Under the pieces are notes generated by a model. It had not been told where the DNA came from. It searched no databases and worked only from the letters and a program-made list of their open reading frames with translations. A DNA stretch of 64,000 nt, taken from assembly GCA_033398695.1 (NCBI GenBank), contig CM065804.1, forward strand, positions 33,721,001 through 33,785,000. The letters are read 5' to 3'. This document shows, one piece after another, positions 10,866 to 22,477 of the stretch. This DNA comes from Orobanche coerulescens. Its lineage: Eukaryota; Streptophyta; Magnoliopsida; Lamiales; Orobanchaceae. Position 1 is the first letter of the stretch. Each line of letters begins with the position of its first letter. The translations under genes and the position numbers were made by a program.

Positions 10866-12289
10866 TGATAACACTCATTTTTAAACATATTTTTGCAAAG
10901 CTTTTCCGGATTTTAAGACCCTAAAATATGTAGGATTGTGTCGTTTGTGCTCATATTGGGTTTATTGGACTCGATCACGCTTGAGTACGTTTTATTGATT
11001 TTATAGGTATTTTAAGGACATTAATCAAGCAAGAACGAAGTCTCAACCCCAATACATATCAAGCAATGCGGAAATGAAAGATCGAGCCGAAAAAGAAGGA
11101 AAAACGGAGTCAAAACGGACCAACATAGACTCGGACGTGTCATTTGACACGGGCCATGTCACTTGCTTGGCCGTGTCAACTGACATGGTCGGGTTCATTG
11201 TCCAGAGCTGTTTGACGTTTCTAGAGCAGTATAACACGGGCCGTGTCACTTTTCGGTGGAAAATCACTTTTTAACATTTTTGCAAGATCTGGACAAGAAA
11301 AGTTGGTACTTTGGGGTTGATAAAAGGGCCTTGGATCAGATTTTAAGAGACATTCTGAGATTGGAGATATTGGAGAGAGAATAAACACAAGATTTGAGAG
11401 CTTTTCATCCAAAAAGAAGGAGATTTGAAGAAACCAAGGAAGAACAAAGCAAGAAGACTTGAAGGCTTGATCTGAGTTCACTCAAGACACCATCCGAGTT
11501 TTATCTTCTCCCTATATTTTACTTATTTTGTTGTTTTATTTAGCATGAACATGATTAACATGATATTTATTGAGATTTCTTTCATTACCATGTCCATCTA
11601 AACTTGTTAGATTCTGGGCATGAGAGTACGTTGATTCATGTTGTTTTTGAGGGATTGATGAATATATATATCTAATGTGATTTCTTTATCAAATTCTTGG
11701 TTTTAATTCATGTTAGAACAATTGATCAATATTTTTACATGTTAACTTAATTGCTCATAATTCGAGAGAAGATGGCATTAATAGGTTTCGAGTATTTGAC
11801 GTAGTAAATTACGAGATTGAGAAATCGGTGATAAAATATGATGGTATTTAATCTTATGAACATTTTGGAGTTAGATAATTTATAATAGACGGAGACGTTG
11901 TTATAGGTTGTTTAATCTACGTTTTAATGCATCTCGAGAGACTTTAGAATATTTTTGTGATTATCATTTTGGAGACGCACTTAGAACCCTTCGACACCAA
12001 TCCCGACTAAACTTAGTGATCAACGGAAACCTAGACTTGGAATCTATCTTTCAAAACTCTTTCAATTCTCTTTAATTCGGATATTTTCATTTGTTTAAAT
12101 TAATTGTCATCATTTTATTTTATTTCATTAACCATCCATTCACCTTTCGATCGTCTAGATAAAACCGGAATCATTATAATCTAGTGCCCAACACAATACC
12201 AATATTTAGTCTCTGTGGAATACGACCTTGCTCGTCGCTTTCTACATTTACTCCGTATACTTGCAGATTGTTTAAAAATATAGCGAAAA
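10866..12289 (+). repeat. Athila-like LTR, 3' end missing
   Basis: It begins TGATAACACTC after a polypurine tract. A block with GTGTCA-N2-TGACAC and ACACGGGCCGTGT palindromes lies at 11137-11246. The expected terminal TGTTATCA and the downstream primer-binding site are not found, so the LTR is taken to end at the junction with the copia gag near 12290. Confidence 0.6.
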
Positions 12290-12975
12290 ATGTGCCGAAA
12301 TATGATGAAGACAGTGACCAACAGACTTTGATGGCCATTGACGCTTGAAAAAATTCTGAATATCTATGTCGGAATTATGTAATGAATGGCCTTGCTGATT
12401 CGCTATAAAATGTGTATAGCAATGCTAAATCAGCCAAGGCATTATTGGACTCACTAGATCATAAGTACAAGATCGAGGATGCCGGTGCCAAAAAGTGGAT
12501 TGTTGGGCAGTTTCTTGATTATATGATGATGGATTCCAAGACTATGGTCAGTCAGGTACAAGAGATACAAGTGATCATTCACGAAATCCATGCTGAAGGA
12601 ATGGTCATTAGCGAATCCTTTCAAGTGGCTGCTGTGATTGAAAAACTACCCTCGACTTGGAAATACATCAAGAATTATCTCAAGCATAAGCGCAAGGAGA
12701 TGAGCATGGAAGATCTGATCGTTAGACTCCGCATAGAGGAAGAAAACAGAGGATCAGAGAAGTAGGTAAATGCTGTTGTGGAAAAGGCCAAGGTTGTGGA
12801 AACTGGACAGACATCCAAGAAAGGCAACAATGGAAAGGGAACCAAGCTCGGACCTAAAGGAGGAATTACGAAAAAGAAAGAGAAAATCCTTGGAAAGTGC
12901 TACAAATGTGAAAAGATGGGTCATAGGGCGGCTGACTGCAGGCTACCAAAGAAACTAAAGAAAAAAGGATGGTAA
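12290..12975 (+). pseudogene. copia gag with zinc knuckle
   Basis: The text matches the gag of TNT1-94-like copia elements: [42 protein letters not shown] and [19 protein letters not shown] (12412-12765). A frame shift near 12765-12778 is followed by a basic linker and a CCHC zinc knuckle CYKCEKMGHRAADC (about 12898-12940). Stops near 12347 and 12405 and the missing N-terminus make it non-functional. Gag forms the particle, and the knuckle binds RNA. Confidence 0.8.
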
Positions 12976-13474
12976 TGCAGCACATGTGATTACCGAACAA
13001 GTGGGAAATCTTGACTTATGTGCTATAATCTTCGAAATGAATTTAGTTGGCTCAAATTCCAAGGAGTGGTGTGTTGACACTGGAGCAACTAGGCATATAT
13101 GTGCCAACAAGACAATGTTCTCCTCCTTGGAAGAAACAGATGCCGGTGAAAAGCTGTATATGGGAAATTCTGCAACCTCAACTATCTTGGGTGAAGGCAC
13201 GGTGATCTTGAAGATGACGCCTGGAAAGGAAGTGACTCTTAAACGTATGTTATATGTGCCTGATATTCGCAAGAACCTTATTTCTGGTTCCTTGTTGATG
13301 AAGCATGGCTTTAGATTAGTTTTTGAGTCTGATAAAGTTATTTTGTCAAAGAGTGGTGTGTTTATTGGCAAGGGCTATGAGTGTGATGGGCTGATTGAGC
13401 TCAATGTTATGACTGTAAAAAATAATGAAATGAAGAATTCTTCTACTTACTTACTTGAGTCTCCTAATTTATGA
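12976..13474 (+). pseudogene. copia aspartic protease
   Basis: A 162-residue frame with the active-site motif WCVDTGATRHIC (about 13067-13102), followed by LYMGN and MLYVPDIRKNLISG. These are the usual landmarks of copia protease running into the pre-integrase region. The catalytic DTG is intact. A stop at 13472 separates it from integrase. Confidence 0.78.
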
Positions 13475-14510
13475 AATGCTAGATTAGGACACGTTAATTT
13501 TAGTGCAACACGTAAATTAATTGCATTAGATCACATACCAAAGTTTAAAATTGATTAAAACCACAAGTGTGAAACTTGTGTAGAGGCAGAATTAACTCTA
13601 TCTCCATTCCGGCAAGTGGAAAGAAACATCAAACCTTTATAATTAATACATAGCGACCTATGTGATTTGAAGTTTGCTCAAACTAGAGGTGGAAATAAAT
13701 ATTTTATTACTTTCGTGGATGATAGTAATAAATATTGCTATGTATATTTGCTTAAAAGCATAGACGAAGCTATAGAGAAGTTCATTCTTTATAAAATGGA
13801 AGTTGAGAATTAATTGAATGCAAAATAAAATTCTTAAGGAGTGACCATGGAGGTGAATATGTGGAACCATTAGGCGAATATTGTTCGCAACATGGGATTA
13901 TTCATGAGGTCACTACCTCATATGCACCACAGTCAAATGGCGTGGCGGAATATAAGAATCGCACTCTAAAAGAGACGATGAATGAAATATTACTAAATCC
14001 AGGTCTGCCGTAAAATATGTGGGGAGAAGCCATCTTAACGGCAAATTCTCTCTTAAGCAAGATATGCCGTAAGAACGGGGATAAAACTCCTTATGAATTG
14101 TGGAAGGGTGTCAAGCCTTCCTACAATTACATGAAAGTGTGGGGTGTCTAGCAAAGGTGCTGATACCTACACCTAAGAAAGTCAAAATAGGCCCAAAAAC
14201 AGTTGACTGCATTTTCATTGGATATGCACACAACAACAATGCCTACCGATTTCTAGTGCATGAATCTAAAGTGCCTGAGATTCACAAAAATACAATTATG
14301 AAATCAAAGAATACGTCATTCTTTGAGAATATCTTTCCTTGTAAGACTGCAAATGCCTTATCTCAAACAGTCTTCTGAACTAATGGATGAAGATAATGAA
14401 GACCAAAGAATAGATAATGAGTACGAACCAAGGAGAAAACGACAAAGGACGGAGAAATCTTATGGACTAGATTTCTTCACCTACTTGCTCGAAAAGGAAC
14501 CTCAAACTTA
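13475..14510 (+). pseudogene. copia integrase relic
   Basis: Broken frames retain RLGHVNF (pre-integrase His region, about 13484), a CETCVEAE-like Cys pair near 13568, the core around 13700-13990 with PQSNGVAEYKNRTLKE, and the C-terminal block KVKIGPKTVDCIFIGYAHN (about 14178-14234). At least five stops or shifts are present. The linker to RT follows (KRQRTEKSYGLDF). Confidence 0.7.
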
Positions 14511-15584
14511 AAAAGAAGCTGTAAGCTCGACGGATGGACCTCTATGGAAGGAGGCTATCAAAGAAGAGATTGATTCTATATTACAGAATCATAATTGGAA
14601 ACTAGTGGAATTACCTCCAAAGTCTAAACCATTAGGAAATAAGTGGATTTTCAAGAAGAAATTGAAAGATGGAGCAGTTGATAAATAAAAGGCTAGACTC
14701 GTAGTGAAGGGCTATAACCAACGTGAAGGCCTAGACTATTTTGATACTTACTCTCCTGTGATGAGAATAACTTCCATCAGGATGATACTTGCTATCTCCG
14801 TATTACGAGGTTCAGAAGTCATCAAATGGACGTTAAGACTGCCTTTGTTAATGAGGACTTAGAAGAGAAAATCTATATGGAACAACCTGAGGGGTTCTTT
14901 GCTCCTGGATAAGAAAGGAAAGTCTGCAAGTTGGTAAAATCATTTTTTGGATTGAAGCAGGCACCAAAACAGTGGCATGAAAAATTTGATCACGTTATGT
15001 TAAGTGATGGCTTCAAAATTAATGAATCTGATAAGTGTGTATATGTGAAAGACACAGAAGATGGCTATGTCATTTTGTGTCTATATGTAGATGACTTGCT
15101 CACTACTGGCAGTAATGAAAGAATAATCAAATCTACCAAGGACATATTGAGGTCGACATTTGACATGAAAGATATGGGACTCGTAGATGTAATTTTAGGG
15201 ATTAAGGTCACACGAACATCAAAAGGTCTGATGCTGAGTCAAGCCCACTATGTGGACAAAATCCTTGAAATATTTAACAGAGATGACTCTAGCACCGCCA
15301 AACCCCTGGTGGATATGAAGTTAAGACTATCCAAGAATAAGGGAGATGGAGTATCTCAACTTGAGTACTCTCGCATAATAGGAAGTTTGATGTACTTGAT
15401 GAGCTGTACAAGACCAGATATAGCCTACTCAGTTAGTAGACTAAGTAGATACACGAGAAACCCTGGAAAAGATCATTGGAAGGAGATCACAAGGGTACTA
15501 AGATATTTAAGGGGTACTCGTGAGTATCGGCTGCACTATACCAAATATCCAGCAGTACTTGAAGGATATAGTGATGCAAATTAG
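14511..15584 (+). pseudogene. copia reverse transcriptase relic
   Basis: Broken frames give KWIFKKKLKDG (about 14641), [14 protein letters not shown] (about 14740), then a long open stretch at 14931-15584. That stretch has [16 protein letters not shown], the catalytic [11 protein letters not shown] (about 15079-15111) and [17 protein letters not shown]. The YVDD box is intact. It ends at a premature TAG at 15582-15584. Confidence 0.82.
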
Positions 15585-16028
15585 ATATATGTTATAAAAG
15601 ACTCCAAGTCAACAAGTGGATATGTATTCACACTAGCTGGTGCAGCAGTGGCTTGGAAATTTTCGAAACAGACACTTATATCTTAGTCAATGATGGAATC
15701 CGAGTTTATAGCCTTTGATAAATATGTAGAAGAGGGAGAATGGATACACCATTTTCTAGAAGATATTCCAAAATGGGCAAAGCCTGTGACCGCAATATGT
15801 ATTCATTGCGATAGTCAATATGCGATTGGCAGGGCACAGAGCACAATGTACAATGGTAAGTCTCGTCATATAAGGAGGAGACATAATGCCATTAGACAAT
15901 TGATATCAACAGGATTTATCACTATTGACTATGTGTCATCAAAGGATAACATTGCGGATCCGCTAACCAAAGGGTTATCAAGAGACCTTGTTGATAAATC
16001 ATCAAGAGGAATGGGTTTATTGCCTTGA
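15585..16028 (+). pseudogene. copia RNase H relic
   Basis: Recognised by [17 protein letters not shown] (about 15602), ESEFIAFDKYVEE (about 15696), CDSQYAIGRAQSTMYN and ADPLTKGLSRDLV (about 15955). The frame closes with TGA at 16026-16028. Confidence 0.78.
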
Positions 16029-16634
16029 GCTAATGGTTTTATGTAAGATACCCAACCAAAGCTGACTGGAGATCCCAAGATCTAGGTTCAATGGGACAAC
16101 TAATTCATAAAACTGGGCACGATCACTGTGGGGGTTACCCTGAACCGACCATTCCTAGGATAAAAAGAGTGATACCCATAGGGAGAGGTTAAGCTTATGC
16201 TTTTAATAATTTTTAAGTTGACAACGTATAGTCGGGTGGAGTAAAATATGGGTTTACTCAAAACACTTAAAGAGAATCACCTATGTTGGAGAGAAGAGGG
16301 GCCGCTTCAAAGGAGAATTGCAAGGCACAATTCTTTAGAAACTCTCGCAGAACCAGGACGGTGTCCACAGCCAAAACGGGCACAATAATGAGAACAGAAT
16401 AAATCAGGGAGGGTACTTTTGAAGGATATATGATCACTTACACAAGCAGTCAGACAGTTCAAAGGTATCTAGTCATACTGTCTAGCCAGTAAGGAGAATA
16501 TATCATTTCGAGGGAAGGTTCAAAGAGCATACTCTACCTATCCTATGCAATGCCTAACCGCAATAACTATCACCAAGTCAAACTCTATGTCTGACGTGTG
16601 CTGTTGGACCATCAATCTCATTCATGTGGGGGAC
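16029..16634 (+). other. spacer and PPT of the Tork-like element
   Basis: Non-coding; it ends in the purine-rich GTGGGGGAC just before the LTR start. I see no gene in it. Confidence 0.55.
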
Positions 16635-17672
16635 TGTTGGAAATAAAGAGGAAATTGGCTGTTTTGAGCAGCCCACTTGAGAGGCAATTTTGAGTGGGCT
16701 CGACTATGAGTTAAAGACGGGACTTAGTTGGAATACGTAGTACTCCGTACGAGCTTTCCAAAACATGTAAGAACACTCAAAATGATTGAGGTATGAATGA
16801 GATATAATGTTCCAAAGTGAACCCTTTGGAAATGGGTTTGGAATTCTATCCCCACATTGGAAAAATACGGGGGAAATTGCGAGTATACAAGGAGATGTGA
16901 ACAAACTCTTGTTCAAAGTGAGGCATGAGTGGATGTGTGACTAGGCGCCCCTCACGCGCACACACACATGCGCGCTACAGCGTCCGTCCGTCCGTTCGGC
17001 TCGGTTCGGATCGAAGGGCGATTTGGGCGAAATATCTCGGCGTCTCGAAGTTATATTTTTACTGCAATTTTATTTGGCAAAAATTCATTTTTGCTAAACT
17101 GCTTCAATTATAAAATCCGAATTTTTCGGATCTAGATAAATATCAAATTTACTGATAATTATCGATTTAATATATTAGGATAAATATCAAATTAATTGGT
17201 AATATCGGATTAATATATTAATAGATTAGGATAAGTATCAAAGATAATAATCCTAATCGGTTTAGAGTTCCTCCAGCACATGTCTTCCTCTCGTTTCCAC
17301 CTATAAATACCTAGCTTGAGGGGTCCGATTTTCTTACCTTTTCCATACGATTTTCAGAGCAGTTTTTCTTCTTCGTTTTTCTTCTCCTCTGTGTCGGTGA
17401 TAATATACGGATTTATTCTAGTTCGTTGAGGGTGCAGGGATCATCGAAATATTGCATTGAGGTGTTGTTTTATCTTGGGAGGCAGATGTTACACACTGTG
17501 GTGAGGGCGAATCTGCTTTAAGGAGACAAATCTTCTGGACTTAATATCGACTTACTTTCAGTTTCGGCATCAGCAAATATATTTGTTTTGCTAACACTTT
17601 TTTTGCAGGGTTTTCAGAAAATAAATTTGCGATTCTGTACTGTTTTTCAAGTGTTCGCTAATTTTGCCAATA
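16635..17672 (+). repeat. 3' LTR of the Tork-like element
   Basis: It starts TGTTGGAAATAAAG after a GGGGG tract and ends near GCCAATA, a plausible decayed partner of TGTTGG. TATAAATA lies at 17302-17309, followed by a T-rich leader. Repeated CCGT (about 16979-16995) and other GC-rich words occur in the middle. The 3' border is inferred. Confidence 0.65.
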
Positions 17673-17690
17673 GAGACCATACCCAATGGT

Positions 17691-17695
17691 ATAAG
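17691..17695. repeat. target-site duplication, left copy
   Basis: ATAAG, identical to 20770-20774 on the other side of the solo LTR. Confidence 0.8.
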
Positions 17696-20600
17696 TGTAA
17701 CACCCCCAATCCGCTCAGGGATATTACACGCCGTAGAACCTTTCCTCAAGGATCTACCAGGCTGGTAACAACATAGAACAACTCAACAATGCCTTTAAGG
17801 CTAAAATGACTCAGCAGACCGATTTGGTCTTTCAATAAATACATACAACTCAAACTCATTACACGCCCATGCAGGGGTCGAATACAACACACTCCCGTAC
17901 AACGGGAAAGAATACTGCAGTGGAAAATAAACTATAACTAAACCAGTGACATCATACGGATCCTCGTGTGATTAGTATCGTTCATCTTTCATCATCCTTC
18001 TTGCCGACCCTGTGTTATGCTCCTAAACCTGAATGCAAAAACAGACATCTACCCCCCGAATACTCGGGGGTTAGCAAAACTCCGCTGTTTTGCTAGTGCA
18101 AGTACAAGTGCAAAAATACGAGTCATACAATTCACATTCCACGAATAACAATAACCAGGAATCCTCAAAGATCCAAATGAAACGAAAAGTACTTCCCGAG
18201 GCAAGAGTTTGAGAAAACATTCCAAAACCGAAAGATCACAGATCAATGGAAATAATTTATAAAACAGTTTAAAATGCCATCGAGAGTTTTAATAGAAAAC
18301 AATTTAGGATTATCAAATCCTACTTTTCAAAATCCAAAAGACGAAAGAGGTCACCGCCCCAAAGGTTTACTTTCCGTAAAATGACCTTTACCAAACCGTT
18401 GGGATTTTAGCCCCAAATCTCATCAACTCACAGTACACGAGAACGACAACAAGGTTCGTCTTCCAACATCAAAATTCACAACCCAAGGTTTAAACACAGA
18501 CGACAAATACTCTAGTGCTATCCTAGCCAAGTAAGCCAAACGAACAACTTACCTCTTACACAGTTAGTCGATGCATGCAATCATGAAAACCGATCAAAAT
18601 ACTCGTTTCCGGAAATGCCAATAATCCAAATCACATTGTAAAATGCACCACAATTAACCGCGGACCCACAGCTTCGTGGACCCCTACCGAGACTCCGTCG
18701 GATCTAACCCGTAGTTGTTAAAAGCAAGCTCGCGGTTCCACAGCTTCGTGGAGCCCTACCGAGACCCCGTCGGATCTAACCCATAGTGAGCATACACACA
18801 CACGTTACTCATGCAATACTAATATGCTAAGAATGTAAGTTCATCAAGAATACTTACTAGAGATGGACACTTACTCGACGCCGTTATCAAACTCATCATA
18901 ACACAACACGATTAACGCGGAATACATGATTCCATAATTTTAAACAACAGGGGTATCACCAAAGCCCTCAACGTTCAAAACAATCAAATCATAATCAATT
19001 CCCCAAAAGACACCGTTCACAAAACACATGCGTTTTGAAAGTGAGCCCTTAACGAGGCTAAACCGAATCTTTTGAAAGTTCAAATCAAACGATCAAACAA
19101 ACACATAGAGACGATCACTAATTATCATATCCACAAAACAAGAATTGTATGGACAAGGTACTTGCCTCGAGTAACCACAACGGGGAGAATCGACCGAAGT
19201 AGGTTGGCACGAACCGACTATGAATCCGCCGACTCCACCGAACGCCAACTCGCGATAATAAACTACGAAGGACAATAACAACAATGAAAATGAATTCCAT
19301 AGCACGACTTAAAGCCGTTGAATTCAAAGAACGAATGGCGAAGGTTCAAGTGTTTCCCCCAAAACGGCTAAGAACACGATTCGTCCCGACAAAACACGAA
19401 AATGGAATTCCAAGACGAAATATGGATATACAATCCATAGGATATGTTTAACAACATCATTTAACAACAATCGATCCAACAAAAACGGATGGAAAACGAG
19501 ATCGAGAACAAATCCCCCAAAAAGTCGATTCGAAGGAACTCAAGAAGTATACTTCGATTCGACGAAGAACAATGGATTAAATGATGTTAAACAAAAGAAT
19601 ACTACCAAGATTAATCATACCCATCATGAATTAATCAACAATACAGAACGAATCGGACAAAAACGCAAAACCCCCAAAATTCAAGAAATTAGGGTTCTAA
19701 GGAGAGATTACCTTGATTCGCTGGATCAAAGGATGATATAGGATGATCAATCCATGATATGAACTCAAGAACTTCGTGGATTTGTTGTTCAACAACATGG
19801 CTTCGCCTCCTCCGAAGCTCCAGCCGCGGATCGAAAAGAAAGGAAATGAAAAACGAGTGAAAATGAGGCTGCTCTGCCACATTTATACTGGGCCGGACTA
19901 GCGTGCGCTAGGCTGCCGAGCTAGCGTGCGCTATCGGCCCAGGCCGCAATCCAGAGACCTCCTGGACTAGGCTGCTCGGCCAGGTAGCGCGCGCAGCCTT
20001 CCGGCCGTAGCGTGCGCTACCTGCCGGTCGTAGCGTGCGCAGTGTCCGACAGTAGCGTGCGCTAACTGCCGATCCACCAGAGTCCAGAGCCTCACTGCCC
20101 CTACTGCCCAGCCCGATAGCGTGCGTCGGCCGGCCGCATAACGTGCGCTACTCCTGCCGGTTAGCGCACGCAGCCTTCCAGCAGTAGCGCGCGCTACGCC
20201 GGTTCCTGCCGCGTCAGCCTGACCAGTGCCCGCAACCGTCCGGCCAGAACCGTCCACCGTCCGACCAGCTGCTCAGCTGCCATGACCCGACGACTCGATT
20301 TCCGAAAACGTACGGAACGAACACGACAAAAAGATCGCGGACAACATCAACGACCCGAAATGAAAACATAATGCAATAATTAATCATACGCGACCAAGAA
20401 AAGGGTAGAGACAACAAATACAGATACGGATCCCCATAACTTTGGATAAATTACAAAATGGACCAAAAACGCCCGAAAATCACGATACGTGATCGAATAA
20501 CCAAACCGAAGTTCACAACACGTCTAACAAAGTTAAACGGACTTACGGGAAACTCGAAACAGCAGTTTCAAACGAGATTAGAATCGAACTCAAGTGCGGA

Positions 20601-20769
20601 AAAGTCGCCAAAAAGCACGGAACTCAACAAAATGACACCGAAACGAACTCGGATGACAAAAAGTGCAGAATTAATCATTCCCGGAATGACGAAACGGTCA
20701 TGAGCGAGTCGTCAAAACGGACTTTCGCCGAAATTTTTTTTACCGGAAATCAAAATTACGGGTATTACA
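17696..20769 (-). repeat. solo LTR of a Tekay-like gypsy element
   Basis: On the plus strand it runs from TGTAACACCCCC to GGGTATTACA and is flanked by ATAAG on both sides (17691-17695 and 20770-20774). It therefore inserted complete and lost its interior by LTR-LTR recombination. Orientation is minus, because its text from 18000-18200 matches the end of the plus-strand LTR fragment at 45026-45580. Inside are a tandem pair of about 72 bp (18667-18785) and a cluster of TAGCGTGCGCTA-type palindromes (19899-20196). Confidence 0.85.
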
Positions 20770-20774
20770 ATAAG
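20770..20774. repeat. target-site duplication, right copy
   Basis: ATAAG, identical to 17691-17695. Confidence 0.8.
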
Positions 20775-22477
20775 TGTTGATGCCAAAACATGGCAATGAC
20801 AGCCATAGGTGCGTTTAAATGCAACATGGTGTTTGATTTATTATCTCGACTAATGATCCTTTCAGTAACTCCAACTTGATAGACTTGCAGAGAAAGTAGG
20901 AATGACGGTACAACTAAGGCTATTTAAAAACCACTGATTCCGTTTGAATTTTTAAAGCATAAACAAATATCAAGGGGGATGCGCCTAGTCATGATCAAAT
21001 ACCAGGAGGATGTTCGATTTATTATCTCGTCTAATGATCCTTTCGATAACTCCAACTTGATAGACTTGCAGTGAAAGTAGGAATGTCGGTACAGCTAAGG
21101 CTGTTTAAAAACCACTGATTCCGTTTGAACTTTCAAAGCATAAACAAATACCAAAGAGGATGCGCCTAGTCATGATCAGAAGTGTAGACAAAATTCACCA
21201 AAAGGCATCAAACCAACCAAATAATTCAATTCTCAATTTGTAAGTATACGTCATAATAGCCAAGTTATGTGGATGCAACACAGTGCATCATAATTAAGCA
21301 TTTTGAACCATGAGTCATAACGAATATACCATAACCAACTCGTCTTGACCGTCCAATAAGATCTACTAAACATAGTTAAATGTGCAAGGTGCATGCCTTT
21401 ATAAATACTTGGAAAAATATTCGGACCTATACTCACATGAACTATAATCGAGGTCAACGAACTCATGCATTTACCGCGATATGCGATTACTTTACATGTT
21501 AAAATTCATGAGAATTACTCTTACATTCTTTCATATATCATATTGCAAGGAGACAGTGCATGACTACACCCACGTGTAATATTTTATTTTAATAAGATGA
21601 AAGATAGAGTTTTTCAAGTATGAGATTGGGTCAAGACCAACGTGGTGATCCCTCAATTCAACGTGACAAATCCATCACAAATCAATTTTAACCACGACAT
21701 ATCCATCACAATTGATATTTGTCCCATTTGTACGTCACAAATTCGTGACTAATAATGAACAAGTCATAACTTTACTATTACAGACAATGTTCATTTTTTT
21801 CAATTGTTGGTTTAAAATCGACAAAACAACGTCAGATTGCACCCAGAATGTGGTGTATGCAACGCCCACAAATATCGACTTTCAACAATTATCCGTGACT
21901 CCCCCAGGACCGTCACACAGTTTACTTCGACATATGAGAGTGATAACACCTCCCATAGTCTCATCCATCGCAAAGTAGTATGGGAGATAAAGAACCCAAA
22001 TATCCAATTTTCAAAAAAAGTTCCCAAAGAGAATTGAAAAATGGGAACTTTAATAAAATCTTACGTGGGTACTCGGTTCCATATTTATTTTGATTCTTGA
22101 ACGGAATACTAAATATGGCTTATATCCATTGCGTACACATCATCATGATCAACATATTTTCATATATGCCACGTAAAGAATAAACACAGTTAGATTCATA
22201 ACGTATAAATTAATGAGTAAATGAATCATTAATTAAAAAACTTAGAGAGTTGAGACGGGAAAAAGACTACTGGGCTCGGTAATTGGCCCAAAAGGACTCG
22301 GATTATGCATCTCGGGCCAGGACAAATATAGGTCGGGCCGAGCTAGTTCGGGCTGGGTCACGATGGTGAGTTGCGGCATCAAGTTGCGGTGGGTTCTGGG
22401 CTGGGTCGCAGCTGCGGGCTGGAGAAAGGAGAGGGGGAAGGAGGGAGAAGAAAGGGAATTTGGTTTCATTCGATAAC
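20775..22477. other. upstream intergenic DNA of the MSL gene
   Basis: No coding region is recognised. It contains the 181-bp tandem duplication and otherwise AT-rich unique-looking DNA. The last 200 bp, GC-richer around 22310-22440, should contain the promoter and 5' UTR of the MSL gene. No convincing TATA box can be assigned. Confidence 0.45.
20831..21180. repeat. two-copy tandem duplication, unit about 181 bp
   Basis: GTTTGATTTATTATCTCG at 20831 recurs as GTTCGATTTATTATCTCG at 21012. The two copies stay aligned through GATGCGCCTAGTCATGATCA, ending near 20998 and 21178. They differ by only scattered substitutions. Confidence 0.8.

Larger units (their letters stand above)
8704..12289 (+). 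mobile_element. Athila-like Ty3/gypsy fragment with truncated 3' LTR
   Basis: A short ORF with Athila ORF-1-like wording is followed by a long AT-rich non-coding stretch, a polypurine tract AGTTTGGGGGATTTT at about 10852 and an LTR starting TGATAACACTC. That PPT/LTR start is typical of Athila elements. The left side is cut by the SIRE-like insertion, and the LTR end is lost at the junction with the next copia element. Confidence 0.65.
12290..17672 (+). mobile_element. Tork/TNT1-type Ty1/copia element, 5' truncated
   Basis: Domains run gag, protease, integrase, RT, RNase H, then a 0.6-kb spacer, a polypurine tract and a 3' LTR. No 5' LTR is present; gag text begins directly at the Athila LTR junction. 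Coding parts are broken by scattered stops and shifts. Confidence 0.8.

Noticed and set aside
19967..20257. 96-residue minus-strand ORF rich in Arg, Ala and Gly
   Set aside because: It is produced by the CG-palindrome array of the solo LTR; low complexity, no homology pattern.
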